Shown piece after piece: positions 30,601 through 38,477 of a stretch of DNA of 64,000 nt. The notes below the pieces were generated by a model, which searched no databases, was not told where the DNA came from, and saw only the letters and a program-made list of their open reading frames with translations. Source of the stretch: Microcaldota archaeon (lineage in GTDB: Archaea > Micrarchaeota > Micrarchaeia > Micrarchaeales > Micrarchaeaceae); the NCBI GenBank assembly GCA_021797895.1, contig JAJZYW010000002.1:36343-100342 (forward strand), written 5' to 3'. A program made the position numbers and the translations under genes. How positions within the stretch are numbered: the first letter of the stretch is position 1; each line of letters starts with the position of its first letter.

Positions 30601-33600
30601 TCATCAACGGCTGGATAAACACCGGAGTCAACGGCAACACGCTGTTCGCTGCGCGCGGAGGAGCGAACACCACTCTGACTAATTACCTATTAGGTGATGG
30701 CTGGAACGGTTCCGAGGCCGCGGTCTTCTTTGAGAAGGGTGCAACAAACACGGAAATATGCGAGGCAGGAACCGGTGCTACAGGATGGTATTGGCTCAAC
30801 GCGTCGCTTGGAGGGCAGAACCTTGATGCTGCGGTGTATTCTGCGCCGCCTAGCCTTGGCGGGGCATTCCAGAATGGTGCGACGTGCACCAATTCATCTC
30901 TGTCGAGTCAGGATAGGTATGTTGGAATATCCGCTGGGGCCGGCAGCACGTCGCCCAGCTATTTCTACACGTTCTGGGCAAGAGCTTACCCGCCAAACGG
31001 CTTAATGCCTGCATATAAAGTCGGCTCGTCAGTATTGAGTTCCGCCTATACCGCACCTTGGAATGTGACCTATGACGGAATCGTAAATTCGAGCGCCTCA
31101 AGCGCCATAACATTCTTTACTTACAACGGCTCGTATTCGTTCTCCATACCTAATGTGAGCATCGATGGAATTGTATACCAGCCATCATCGTCTTCAGGCA
31201 CACTTGATGTTGGCAGCACAAAGCAGATAACATTCTCGGAGGTAGGTAAGATAACGCTATTAGTAGAGTCGAACCCTACAGAGTACAATGTAAGCGACAC
31301 GGTAACAGCAGCTGCGCCGCTGAGCTCCGAAAATGTAGAGATACTGATAGGACCAAGCCTATCATCGCTCACAGATGTTGCGTCAGGCACTGGAAGCGCA
31401 TCATGCAACCTGCGCAGCACATGCAACCCTCCGTCAAACAGTCCCGTTGCTGCCGGAAGCTATTACATAGAGGCTTACGTGCCGTCGACAGGTCAGTCGC
31501 TAGATAAACAGGTGTCTATAAACAAAGCTGTGCCGCAGCTTTCGCTCACCGTCCCTGCAAGCTTCGTCTACGACGGATCTGGAGGACAGGTAACGTACAA
31601 GATAGGCACTGCGCTGAACCAGCTCGATGGCATACTGTACCAGAATGGGGCTGATGTCGCTTCTACATATACCATTGGCTCGTATACCTCATCGCCATCG
31701 ATAGGGACTTATAACTTTACCTTCAACACGACAGGCAATGCGAACTACACCAGCGCGTCGCAAACATCATCGTTCTCCATACTTCCAAAGACTTTTAGCA
31801 TACCTTTCTCCACATCCTCGACTGCAGGTACATCCAACCCTGAAATCATAGTAATGCCTTCCACATACAGGGAATACTTTTGCGAAGCAGGAGTGGACAC
31901 ATCATTTCCGACCTCGCCCCCGACTGAATCTTGGATAGTGAATATAAATTCCTCGTCAGGGGCTGCGGGCTCTGGCATATCCGCTTCGATAGGGCACCAG
32001 ACGAGCGACACGTGCGAGGCTTATGATACTGGGGCTGCGGGCTCTGGCATAACGCTTGCGGGACTTGCAATAAACGACACCCACTACAGCGTCTACACCG
32101 CTGCAGGCAACGTGACGGATACCGCTTCTCTTACTTACCCAGTAGCTACGAACAATACCTTTACAGCGCTTTTCATATCATCAGGAACGCAAAAGCTTAC
32201 CTCAGAAACAGTGCCTGCGAACTGCACGGTAGAGCAGTCCGTTAGTGAAGGCACCATCGCATCATCTTATCTCGCAGTATGCAAGAACCAGGCTAGCGGC
32301 TCATACACTGTTTCGGCAACAACCTCAGGGAATGGCGCGCTCGCGATAGCCGCCTACACCTTCCCTGCGCCAAATGTTACATTCGACGACAACCCGACTA
32401 ACGGCTTCGTAAGCGCAAATGGCAAAAATTACACGAACGGGGAGTACGCATACCTGATAGGAAGCGGGACGATAACTGCACATCCGCCATCAAGATTCGT
32501 CTTCCACAACTGGACCGTGTCAAACTCGATAAACCTTACTATATCTGACAGCCTTGCCGAGTCCACCAATCTAACTGTTGTCGGGAACGGAATAGTGACC
32601 GCAAACTATTATGGTATTACAGTTTTCAATGAAAGCGGCCTGCCTTCGGGTTTGAGATGGAACGTAACATACAATGGCATAGCGAACAGCACGGTTTCTC
32701 CTGGGGGCATAAGCTTTGTAACGCTACCAGGAAACTTCCTGTTCGACGTGGAAAACGTAACCACAACTAACGCGACTTACGTACCTAAACCTGCCACAGG
32801 TAACATTATTGCAGGCAATTTCACGTTGATAACGTTTTCACTTGTGGGCAAGCTCAGCCTAGCACTTGAATCCAACACTGTGGGATACAATGGAAGCGAC
32901 ATCCTTACTGCAACTGCGCCGCTGCCAAACGAGACAGTGGAATTACTTGTAGGGAAGGGAACATTACCAGGTAACGTGGTAGCTACAGGCACAGGAAGCA
33001 TATCATGCAATGCAGACGGCACATGCAACCCCCCGTCAAACGTCCCTATGGCTGCAGGAACTTATAATATAAGTGCCTACCTGCCCTCAAAGAATGAGGC
33101 AATCAGCGAAGCTTTGACGATAACCACAAGCACGCCGAAGCTTTCACTTTCTGTGCCGGCTTCGTACGTCTATGATGGCGTTGGTGGGCTAATCTCCTTC
33201 TCAATAAGCAGCTTCGCAAAGCAGCTTAATGCAAGCCTCTTTGTTAATTCTGCAAAAGTTGCAACGACAAACTCGGTAGGTTCTTACACCACATCGCCAT
33301 CGATAAGCACTTATACCGAGGTGCTGAACACGACAGGCAACGCAAACTACACGAGCGGATCTGTGGCAAGGAACTTCTCCATACTGTCAGCTCCTTACAT
33401 AGTGCTCTACGACACGAACGAGACCAGCGGCGGCACAGATCCGACCGACTTGGACTTCCCGTCGACTTACAAATTGTACATATGCGGAGCTGGAGTCAGC
33501 TACTCCTTCACCGGCGGCACGCCGGGATACTCCTGGACGCAGGACGTTGAATCGACCGCGACAGTTGCAGGATCAACAGAGCAGGTAACATCGGTAGGGC

Positions 33601-34832
33601 ACCAGACGAGCGACGTGTGCTATGACAACCCAGGCACAAACGGAGGAGCTGGCGCAATACCTGCGAGCACCACTCTCGCTGGAATAGCGCTCAACCAGAC
33701 CAACTACCAGCTGTTCAGCTTCTCAGGAAACAAAACAGTGAGCGCAAGTTTCACATACCCTGTAGCGGACAACGGCACATTCAGCGCGATACTTGTAGAC
33801 AGCGGCGCGTACCCTCTTTCAAGCGTGAAGATACCTGCCAACTGCACTGTGAAGGAGTCAATAAACGGGACTTACTCTTCATCATTCGTTGCTGTGTGCA
33901 ACAACATGCAGAGCGGCACATACAGCGTTGTAGCAAACACGACAGGATCGGCTGGGATCACGATAGCAGTATACAACTTCGGCTCCTTCCCTGTAAAGAT
34001 TTTGACGAATCCGACAAATGCTACAGTGACTACCGACAAGAAGGTCTTCTCGAATAACCAGACGGCATATCTTGTAGGGTACGGGGAGCTGGTTGCAAGC
34101 CCGCCAAACAGCAGGTTCAGATTCGTCCAGTGGACAGTCAACAGCCCGTCAAACCTTTCAGTGGTAAATGCACTTGCCAGCACCACCAATATCACAGTAT
34201 ACGGAAGCGGCAACCTCACGGCTTCATTTAACGGAATAACCACTTTCGAAGAAACTGGACTGCCGTCCAACACGCTCTGGAACGTAACCTACGACGGAAT
34301 AACCAACCAGTCCACCGGACTTAACATAAGCTTCTTCACAACTCCGGGTGATGAATTTTACAGCATACCTGACGTATTCACTTCAGGGGGGACGTACATA
34401 CCTAATGTATCGGACGGATACCTCTATTCGGGAAGTGTACAGGAGGTGTCGTTCAAGCTCGAGCAGACATGCACCATATCGCTCAATACGAGCGACGTCA
34501 ATTTCGTGCCTCTGTTCCCGGGGAACAGCCTGCCCACAGATTACGGAGTGCTAGATACCAACAACGGGAGCTCGAGCGCGATAGTTGTGATAGGAGGCTC
34601 GGTCTGGAACAGCACCGCAGTCAGCACGTATTTCGGAGTTAGCAATACATCCTACGACAATGCAGTGGGCGTGCTCTATCCGTCTGCGTACCACCTGACT
34701 GCCAACCTGACTGCAAGCACCATAACGGTCAGCCCGGTGAGCAGCTCCGACATCTACTTCGGCTTGAACGTTCCGCCAAGGCAGTACAGCTCGACCTACC
34801 AGCAGGGAATATATATAGAAAACAGCTGCTGA
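24606..34832 (+). CDS. Giant modular secreted surface protein, 3408 aa
   Basis: N-terminal hydrophobic signal/anchor; Ser/Thr/Asn-rich with many sequons; seven FxxxGLP...W-V-xY-type motifs; tandem ~530-545-aa modules. Confidence 0.9.
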   Translation: MRKSIRGFTPASAIAVALAIFLILLIQVAYSSTSSTQSNSIATQNSLVTQSNLITNFTAIGLPQGAVWNISYDGASIESNSITATFSNPPGTYGFSVQPYYWKTGNGTVAVYPGSETGEAAAGNDYIVYFNASIKFTESGLPKNATWVVTFAGQTRLANASSPIAFSTQCIYCNTSYLVDPRSYNGIIYVPNKLSGSLGSNNVSVSFSVFNASINTNSTASIKTPPPKPILNKYAGSVAALNLTSVDVTNSSINGTVTGSGAIISTANYTNISLRTDTKTIKGLYIHLKAPLSAPIRINATSSVSSPGSVKPFNNPVFQYFVINQSFYNTNESVDGNVSYVRYNFTVTKAWAFEHNISSGNVRLYKYSYLNGTWNELPTAYDGENGTNYFYTAFSDSMSTYVVSFGSGSGTSAASPISVTVSPTTYSHYIFGVAAYTIGSPSATELTGVNWTVNATDSENVTAGPNFDAAETSVGQKTGATGTATFNAGGGPKAASYAALGGIGLNISNIGQLGKTTNISAINANLTLNYSVLVNSSFVVLVGTIGAGYLSSLKIPAGCSVYQNVTDGTQASVFIAACQDEAIGSYSVSMYAGAAASVPGVAAITPVSTLVAYQYYPRNVTFYDSPTNTTVSTNSKTYTNGQAAHLLGRGVITSNPPQNNFIFTGWKSSPATNISIYTPSSQTTEVYVSGSGSITADYNGITTFNESGLPSSTVWNVTYDGLLNSSSTGKITFDTIPGTYSFSVANQIVNGTTYLPSPRSGTLSAGTTQFVLFSQVGKLSFSLQSNTTQYADSDLATATAPLPNETIELLVGKGTSSGTLVATDTGSVSCNADGTCNPPSNNPLAVGTYNITAYVPSTGQSKSLELTISKATPQLSLTVPASFVYDGSGGTVSYSISTALNQLLGTLYVDNILSSSTYTSASYTTSNATGAYAEVLNTTGNANYTGASKTASFSILPATFKFLYSTASTATAASPGSVSLPFGYSNYLCEAGVDPAFPKKAPTESWIVNINSSSGAGGPGSSGISASIGHQASDVCEAYDSGGPGSGMTLAGLGINDTHYSVYTAAGNITDTASLTYPVATNNTFTALLISSGTQELTAETIPANCTVAQSVTEGAVASSYLAVCLQNLGAYTVSATTSGNGALAIAAYTFPAPKVTFDDNPTNGFVSANGKNYTNGEYAYLIGSGTITAHPPSRFVFHNWTVSNLNVSIQSPRSQTTLATISGNATITATYFGTTIFNETGLPSNTLWSVTYDNITNSSYSPSGITFSTIAGKHSFGVPNVTVTNATGANTIYEAFPDAGNLSTGNSTVITFAIVGKLTLALQSNTTSYNSSDKITATAPLANETIDILVGEGTLPGIQVASGTGSVSCNADSTCNYPSDKPLPTGTYNVSAYLPATGKIISEELVVNKAVPRLVLSVPASYVYDGEGGIISYSISTALNQLGASLYLNSVLVGATQTSGTYTTSSSVGKYAAVLNTTGNANYTSGSVARNFSILSAPYIVLYDTNETSGGTDPTDLDFPSTYKLYICGAGVSYSFTGGTPGYSWTQDVESTATVAGSTEQVTSVGHQTSDVCYDNPGTNGGPGAIPASTTLAGIALNQTTYVLNSLGSSSTTAASLFYQVPENGTFSAILVDSGAYPLSSVQIPANCTVKESINGTYSSSFVAVCNNMQSGFYSINASTKYSAGISIAVYDFGPFAVNMKINAPNGQISTDKKTFTNGQLAYLVGTGSIAASTSNSSFRFLNWTVLNPSNITLTNLNSPNTTATISGNGTISANYKGITAFEETGLPSIPSLPSSIEFFANITVYNNQSVATHAPFQQLIQINSSKYSNFEASNLQNIEFFYPNGTVIPSWLEGGVLPNGTVLDTYANAGKLSKSDSTSYWLNISKGLPANSKYTVYIGFAPISDNLMNKLTTGEAPQLSPTYSEFDNGGKVFLYYNNGSTTSGFTLPNGGTIGTSAETGPYGSSANVIALSGSGSTSTSSEAVAWLDNPLSTGNVIINGWINTGVNGNTLFAARGGANTTLTNYLLGDGWNGSEAAVFFEKGATNTEICEAGTGATGWYWLNASLGGQNLDAAVYSAPPSLGGAFQNGATCTNSSLSSQDRYVGISAGAGSTSPSYFYTFWARAYPPNGLMPAYKVGSSVLSSAYTAPWNVTYDGIVNSSASSAITFFTYNGSYSFSIPNVSIDGIVYQPSSSSGTLDVGSTKQITFSEVGKITLLVESNPTEYNVSDTVTAAAPLSSENVEILIGPSLSSLTDVASGTGSASCNLRSTCNPPSNSPVAAGSYYIEAYVPSTGQSLDKQVSINKAVPQLSLTVPASFVYDGSGGQVTYKIGTALNQLDGILYQNGADVASTYTIGSYTSSPSIGTYNFTFNTTGNANYTSASQTSSFSILPKTFSIPFSTSSTAGTSNPEIIVMPSTYREYFCEAGVDTSFPTSPPTESWIVNINSSSGAAGSGISASIGHQTSDTCEAYDTGAAGSGITLAGLAINDTHYSVYTAAGNVTDTASLTYPVATNNTFTALFISSGTQKLTSETVPANCTVEQSVSEGTIASSYLAVCKNQASGSYTVSATTSGNGALAIAAYTFPAPNVTFDDNPTNGFVSANGKNYTNGEYAYLIGSGTITAHPPSRFVFHNWTVSNSINLTISDSLAESTNLTVVGNGIVTANYYGITVFNESGLPSGLRWNVTYNGIANSTVSPGGISFVTLPGNFLFDVENVTTTNATYVPKPATGNIIAGNFTLITFSLVGKLSLALESNTVGYNGSDILTATAPLPNETVELLVGKGTLPGNVVATGTGSISCNADGTCNPPSNVPMAAGTYNISAYLPSKNEAISEALTITTSTPKLSLSVPASYVYDGVGGLISFSISSFAKQLNASLFVNSAKVATTNSVGSYTTSPSISTYTEVLNTTGNANYTSGSVARNFSILSAPYIVLYDTNETSGGTDPTDLDFPSTYKLYICGAGVSYSFTGGTPGYSWTQDVESTATVAGSTEQVTSVGHQTSDVCYDNPGTNGGAGAIPASTTLAGIALNQTNYQLFSFSGNKTVSASFTYPVADNGTFSAILVDSGAYPLSSVKIPANCTVKESINGTYSSSFVAVCNNMQSGTYSVVANTTGSAGITIAVYNFGSFPVKILTNPTNATVTTDKKVFSNNQTAYLVGYGELVASPPNSRFRFVQWTVNSPSNLSVVNALASTTNITVYGSGNLTASFNGITTFEETGLPSNTLWNVTYDGITNQSTGLNISFFTTPGDEFYSIPDVFTSGGTYIPNVSDGYLYSGSVQEVSFKLEQTCTISLNTSDVNFVPLFPGNSLPTDYGVLDTNNGSSSAIVVIGGSVWNSTAVSTYFGVSNTSYDNAVGVLYPSAYHLTANLTASTITVSPVSSSDIYFGLNVPPRQYSSTYQQGIYIENSC
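26715..34245 (+). repeat. Four tandem ~1.6-kb coding modules
   Basis: F(N/E)E(S/T)GLP motif starts at 26715, 28317, 29952, 32625, 34245; spacings 1602, 1635, 2673 (1590 after subtracting a 1083-nt insertion), 1620 nt. Confidence 0.85.
29976..31058 (+). other. Inserted DUF2341-like/LamG-like region inside the third surface module
   Basis: FEETGLPS ends at 29975, W-NVTYDG resumes at 31059; insert 'APFQQLIQINSSKYSNFEASNLQNIEFFYPNGTVIPSWLEGG...LPANSKYTVYIGFA' resembles DUF2341. Confidence 0.7.
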
Positions 34833-34915
34833 GCATGAACATTGCATACCCCTATTGAATACGACCATGACAGCAAAACTAATATAAATTAGCTAATTTA
34901 TAATTAACCGTTACC

Positions 34916-35320
34916 ATGGCTGAAATGTTGAGCAAGCTCAAGCTCGGCGAGCTTTTCCAGAAGCTCAAGATAGGGCTGGAGGACCTCGTAAAGGAGAGCA
35001 AGAACATGTCTGAGACGAACAGGAGCATAGCAATGTCAGACATAGGGGCAATAAGGAACCGCATAGTCAAAAAGATAGGCAGGAAGGAGGACGTCAAGGA
35101 AAATCAGGAAATACTCAAGGTGCTGGACCTTTTCTCGGATGACCGCATATTCATAGACGTTATAAGGGAGGAATCGGAGGAATGGCTCAAGTTTCTCGAC
35201 TCTATAGAGAAGAGCGTCAAGGGGCTTGACGACGCTTCGGCGACTCCGCAGGAAAAGAAGGAAGTTAACGACATAATAAAAAGGATAGAAAGCGTCAAGG
35301 GCATGATCAGGAACGAATAG
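34916..35320 (+). CDS. Hypothetical helical protein
   Basis: 134 aa, charged helical sequence; TATA-like element upstream. Confidence 0.65.
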   Translation: MAEMLSKLKLGELFQKLKIGLEDLVKESKNMSETNRSIAMSDIGAIRNRIVKKIGRKEDVKENQEILKVLDLFSDDRIFIDVIREESEEWLKFLDSIEKSVKGLDDASATPQEKKEVNDIIKRIESVKGMIRNE

Positions 35321-35358
35321 GCCCTTGCACTTTTCTTTTTTTACCGAATGAACATCAG

Positions 35359-36474
35359 CTACGGACTATCCCCCCTAAAGCGCGAGGTTTCGATTGCCGA
35401 CAAGCACGCAGGATCAGAACCCAGCATGTTCCCGCCGTAGGAAAACGCCCTTGCGCGGCTGCCGCCGCACGAATCCCTGTAGCTGCAGCTGCCGCATGGC
35501 CCGGACAGCCTTCTGTTCCTTATTTCAAGAAGCCTCCTGTCGCCCCTGTATATGCTTGCGAGGCTGGAATCCTTTATGTTGCCGAGAGCCACTGGCAGGA
35601 ATCCGCCAGGGCTGACCGTGCCGTCGTGCGCCACGAATATTATGCCGTCGCCGTCGAGCGTGCCGCGCGGCATTATCGAGCTCCTTCCGGTTGGCGCCCC
35701 GCACCTCAGAATCAGGTCGGAGCGCATTGCCATGTATCTTTCATTGGTCCAGTACAGCCCTTCTTCCTCCCGCTGCGCCGCAACGCGCCTTATGAAAGGT
35801 GCCTCCACCGTGCGAACGATCACGCCGTACTGCGAGGCATCGTAGAGGAGATTGCATGCGCTCTCGTAGTCTTCAGGGCTCATGTCGTACACGCCGCTGC
35901 CCCTCCCCGTGGCTATTAAAAAGAACACTTCCCAGACGCGCACTCCCAGGCTCCTGATGAGCTGGAATATGGCAGGCAGCTCCATCACGTTCTGTCTCAT
36001 AACTGCGGTGTTGACCTGGACGCCAAGCCCTATCCGCAAAGCATACTCTATCGCTTCCATGGTCCTGGCGTACGTTCCCTTCACGCGCCTTATCGAATCG
36101 TGCATATCCGCATTGCTGCTGTCCAGGCTTATCGATATTGAGGAGACCCCGAGCCTCTTGAGCTCGTCCAGCGCCTCGTGGCTTAGGTTCTGCGACACTG
36201 CCGGGGCGACTGCTGACTTCACGCCTTTGCTTGAAGCATATGCAATCAGTGCGCCAAGGTCCTCTCTCATCAGCGGATCGCCCCCTGTAAACACGATTAA
36301 TGGAGGCGGGCTGCCAAAAGACGCTACCTGGTCTATGAGCGCCATGCCAGATTCGGTGTCGAGCTGCCCCTCGGATGGCGAAGTCATGGCATCAGCCCTG
36401 CAGTGGATGCACCGCAACGGGCACGCCTTGGTTGTCTCCCAGAACACAAGCACCGGCTTGCTCTCAAAAGCCAT
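35359..36474 (-). CDS. Radical SAM/SPASM domain protein
   Basis: 'TTKACPLRCIHCRA' CxxxCxxC motif and C-terminal Cys cluster 'CGSCSYRDSCGGSRARAFSYGG...C'. Confidence 0.9.
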   Translation of the reverse strand: MAFESKPVLVFWETTKACPLRCIHCRADAMTSPSEGQLDTESGMALIDQVASFGSPPPLIVFTGGDPLMREDLGALIAYASSKGVKSAVAPAVSQNLSHEALDELKRLGVSSISISLDSSNADMHDSIRRVKGTYARTMEAIEYALRIGLGVQVNTAVMRQNVMELPAIFQLIRSLGVRVWEVFFLIATGRGSGVYDMSPEDYESACNLLYDASQYGVIVRTVEAPFIRRVAAQREEEGLYWTNERYMAMRSDLILRCGAPTGRSSIMPRGTLDGDGIIFVAHDGTVSPGGFLPVALGNIKDSSLASIYRGDRRLLEIRNRRLSGPCGSCSYRDSCGGSRARAFSYGGNMLGSDPACLSAIETSRFRGDSP

Positions 36475-36517
36475 GTATATACTTGCAAGGCACAGTATTT
36501 ATGTGATGCGAGAAGGG

Positions 36518-37012
36518 CTACATCAGCGTCGCAAGAACTGTTATCAGCAGCATTATAGAGAGGTTGGCGTACGACACCAACGTGCTCTTCTTCCTGACTG
36601 CGGCGAGCTTCTCCAGGTCCCCTTCCTTTCCATACCTGGATATCTGCCTGCCGTAATGCCTACCGGGGCCATAGAGCAAGATAATAAGCACGGCGGTTGA
36701 GATTACCATTGCAACGGTAAGATACAGCCCCGCGCTGCCTGCGGCGGTGCTCGCAGGTATGTACCAGAGCGCATTTATTGCGCCGGTGATTATCAGGGTG
36801 GATAGCAGCATCCAGGTCAGCCTCGCGAACCTCTTCGATATCTTTGCGACAACAACGGTGCGCACTGCCTCGTCCTTTATCGCATCCCTTGAGCCAGGCA
36901 CGAGGACAAGCCACATGAAGAAGGAGCCGCCTATGAACAACATCGCGCTGAAGAGGTGCGCCCAGAGAAAGAAGTACTTCAGCACCAAATATAATACATC
37001 GAATGATGACAC
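36518..37012 (-). CDS. Four-TM membrane protein (CopD/DUF2269-like)
   Basis: Hydrophobic, 'YFFLWAHLFSAMLFIGGSFFMWLVLVPGSR'. Confidence 0.6.
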   Translation of the reverse strand: MSSFDVLYLVLKYFFLWAHLFSAMLFIGGSFFMWLVLVPGSRDAIKDEAVRTVVVAKISKRFARLTWMLLSTLIITGAINALWYIPASTAAGSAGLYLTVAMVISTAVLIILLYGPGRHYGRQISRYGKEGDLEKLAAVRKKSTLVSYANLSIMLLITVLATLM

Positions 37013-37082
37013 GGGCTACACCTTTTCTTTTGCTACAGGAATCATTTCTAAAGCTTAAATACTTTCACGCCGCAATACCATC

Positions 37083-37949
37083 ATGTATCCCCCTGAATTT
37101 GAATACTTTGCGCCGAACAGCATCGAAGATGCTGTCGAAGCGCTCTCCAACGAGGATGCAAAAGTACTTGCTGGAGGTCAGAGCCTTCTGCCGCTGCTTA
37201 AATCCAGGTTTGCCACGTTCGGAAAGCTCGTAGACATATCAAGGATAACAGGGCTTGACTATGTCAAGATTGAAGAAGAATCGATACGCATAGGCCCGAT
37301 GGCTACGATAGCATCTCTTGAATCTAACGGCGATATACAGAGGCTTCAGCCGCTTATATCTGAAGCAGCATCGCAAATCGCGGATCCGCTTGTAAGGAAC
37401 ATGGGCACAATAGGCGGAAACGTATCGCACTCCGACCCTGCGAACGACATGCCGCCCGTGATGCTTGCACTAAACGCAAAGTTCACTGCAATAAGCAAGT
37501 CTGGAGAGCGCAGCATAGATGCAGAAAAGTTTTTCGTTGACTCATTCCAGACTGCGCTGGAGCATGGCGAAATCCTGAAAGAGATAGAGGTGCCTGTCAG
37601 GAGGGCAGGACAGGGCTATTCTTACATGAAGCTCAAGAAGGGCTCTGCAGATTTCTCTGTTGCCGCCGTTGCGTGCGCACTGGACGTATCCGGAAAAACA
37701 ATAAAACGGGCCAGAATAGCGCTCGCATCTGTGTCTTCTAAAGCAGAGATTGCCAATGATGCATGCAGACATATTGAAGGCAAAGAGTTTTCAGAAAGCC
37801 TTGCAGAGGAGGCAGGAGCGATAGCTGCCAAAAACGCGGATCCGCGATCCGATTCGTATGGCAGCGAGGAATACAAGCGCAGGGCGCTAGGCATGCTCGT
37901 AAAGGATTCAATAATAAAGGCGTACATCAGAGGGAGTGGTTCTATATGA
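37083..37949 (+). CDS. Molybdenum hydroxylase FAD-binding subunit (CoxM-type)
   Basis: 'VLAGGQSLLPLLKSR' and 'MGTIGGNVSHSDPANDMPP'. Confidence 0.93.
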   Translation: MYPPEFEYFAPNSIEDAVEALSNEDAKVLAGGQSLLPLLKSRFATFGKLVDISRITGLDYVKIEEESIRIGPMATIASLESNGDIQRLQPLISEAASQIADPLVRNMGTIGGNVSHSDPANDMPPVMLALNAKFTAISKSGERSIDAEKFFVDSFQTALEHGEILKEIEVPVRRAGQGYSYMKLKKGSADFSVAAVACALDVSGKTIKRARIALASVSSKAEIANDACRHIEGKEFSESLAEEAGAIAAKNADPRSDSYGSEEYKRRALGMLVKDSIIKAYIRGSGSI

Positions 37950-38449
37950 AAAGGATAACAGTGAAAATGGAGGTGAACGGCAAGGAGGTGGAGAGGGAGA
38001 TAGATCCCCGCATGCTGCTAGCCACATTCGTCAGGGATGAGCTTAAGCTTACCGGCACGCACATTGGCTGCGATACTACCAACTGCGGTGCATGCACTCT
38101 GCTTCTTGACGGGAAGGCTGTCAAATCCTGTACGGTTCTTGCGGCGAGCGCCTCGGGCAAGAAGGTTATAACGATAGAGGGCATATCCAAGAACGGAACG
38201 ATGCATCCTATACAGAAGGCTTTCGTGGAGAAGCATGGGCTTCAGTGCGGCTTCTGCACGCCAGGCATGATAATGACATCATACTGGCTGCTCGGCAAGG
38301 GAAAGAAGCTTTCACGCGAGGAAATAAGGAAGTACCTGTCCGGAAACCTTTGCAGGTGCACCGGTTATCAGGGAATAGTAGATTCCGTCGAATACGCTGC
38401 AGAGCTTATGGAGAGCGAGAAGGCCAAGGAAAAGGCAAGGAACAGGTGA
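37946..38449 (+). CDS. Molybdenum hydroxylase [2Fe-2S] subunit (CoxS-type)
   Basis: 'HIGCDTTNCGACTLLLDGKAVKSC' and 'CGFCTPGMIM...CRCTGYQGIV'. Confidence 0.95.
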   Translation: MKRITVKMEVNGKEVEREIDPRMLLATFVRDELKLTGTHIGCDTTNCGACTLLLDGKAVKSCTVLAASASGKKVITIEGISKNGTMHPIQKAFVEKHGLQCGFCTPGMIMTSYWLLGKGKKLSREEIRKYLSGNLCRCTGYQGIVDSVEYAAELMESEKAKEKARNR

Positions 38450-38477
38450 TTGTCTGGAGAGGGAGGAGGCTTTTGTA

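Noticed and set aside
25154-34273. Many minus-strand ORFs within the giant surface gene
   Set aside because: Explained by codon bias of a Ser/Thr/Asn-rich repeat protein; repeated copies mirror the modules
24606-34832. Large internal repeats as a transposon or prophage
   Set aside because: All repeats are in one continuous frame of a secreted protein; no integrase, transposase or phage genes in the window
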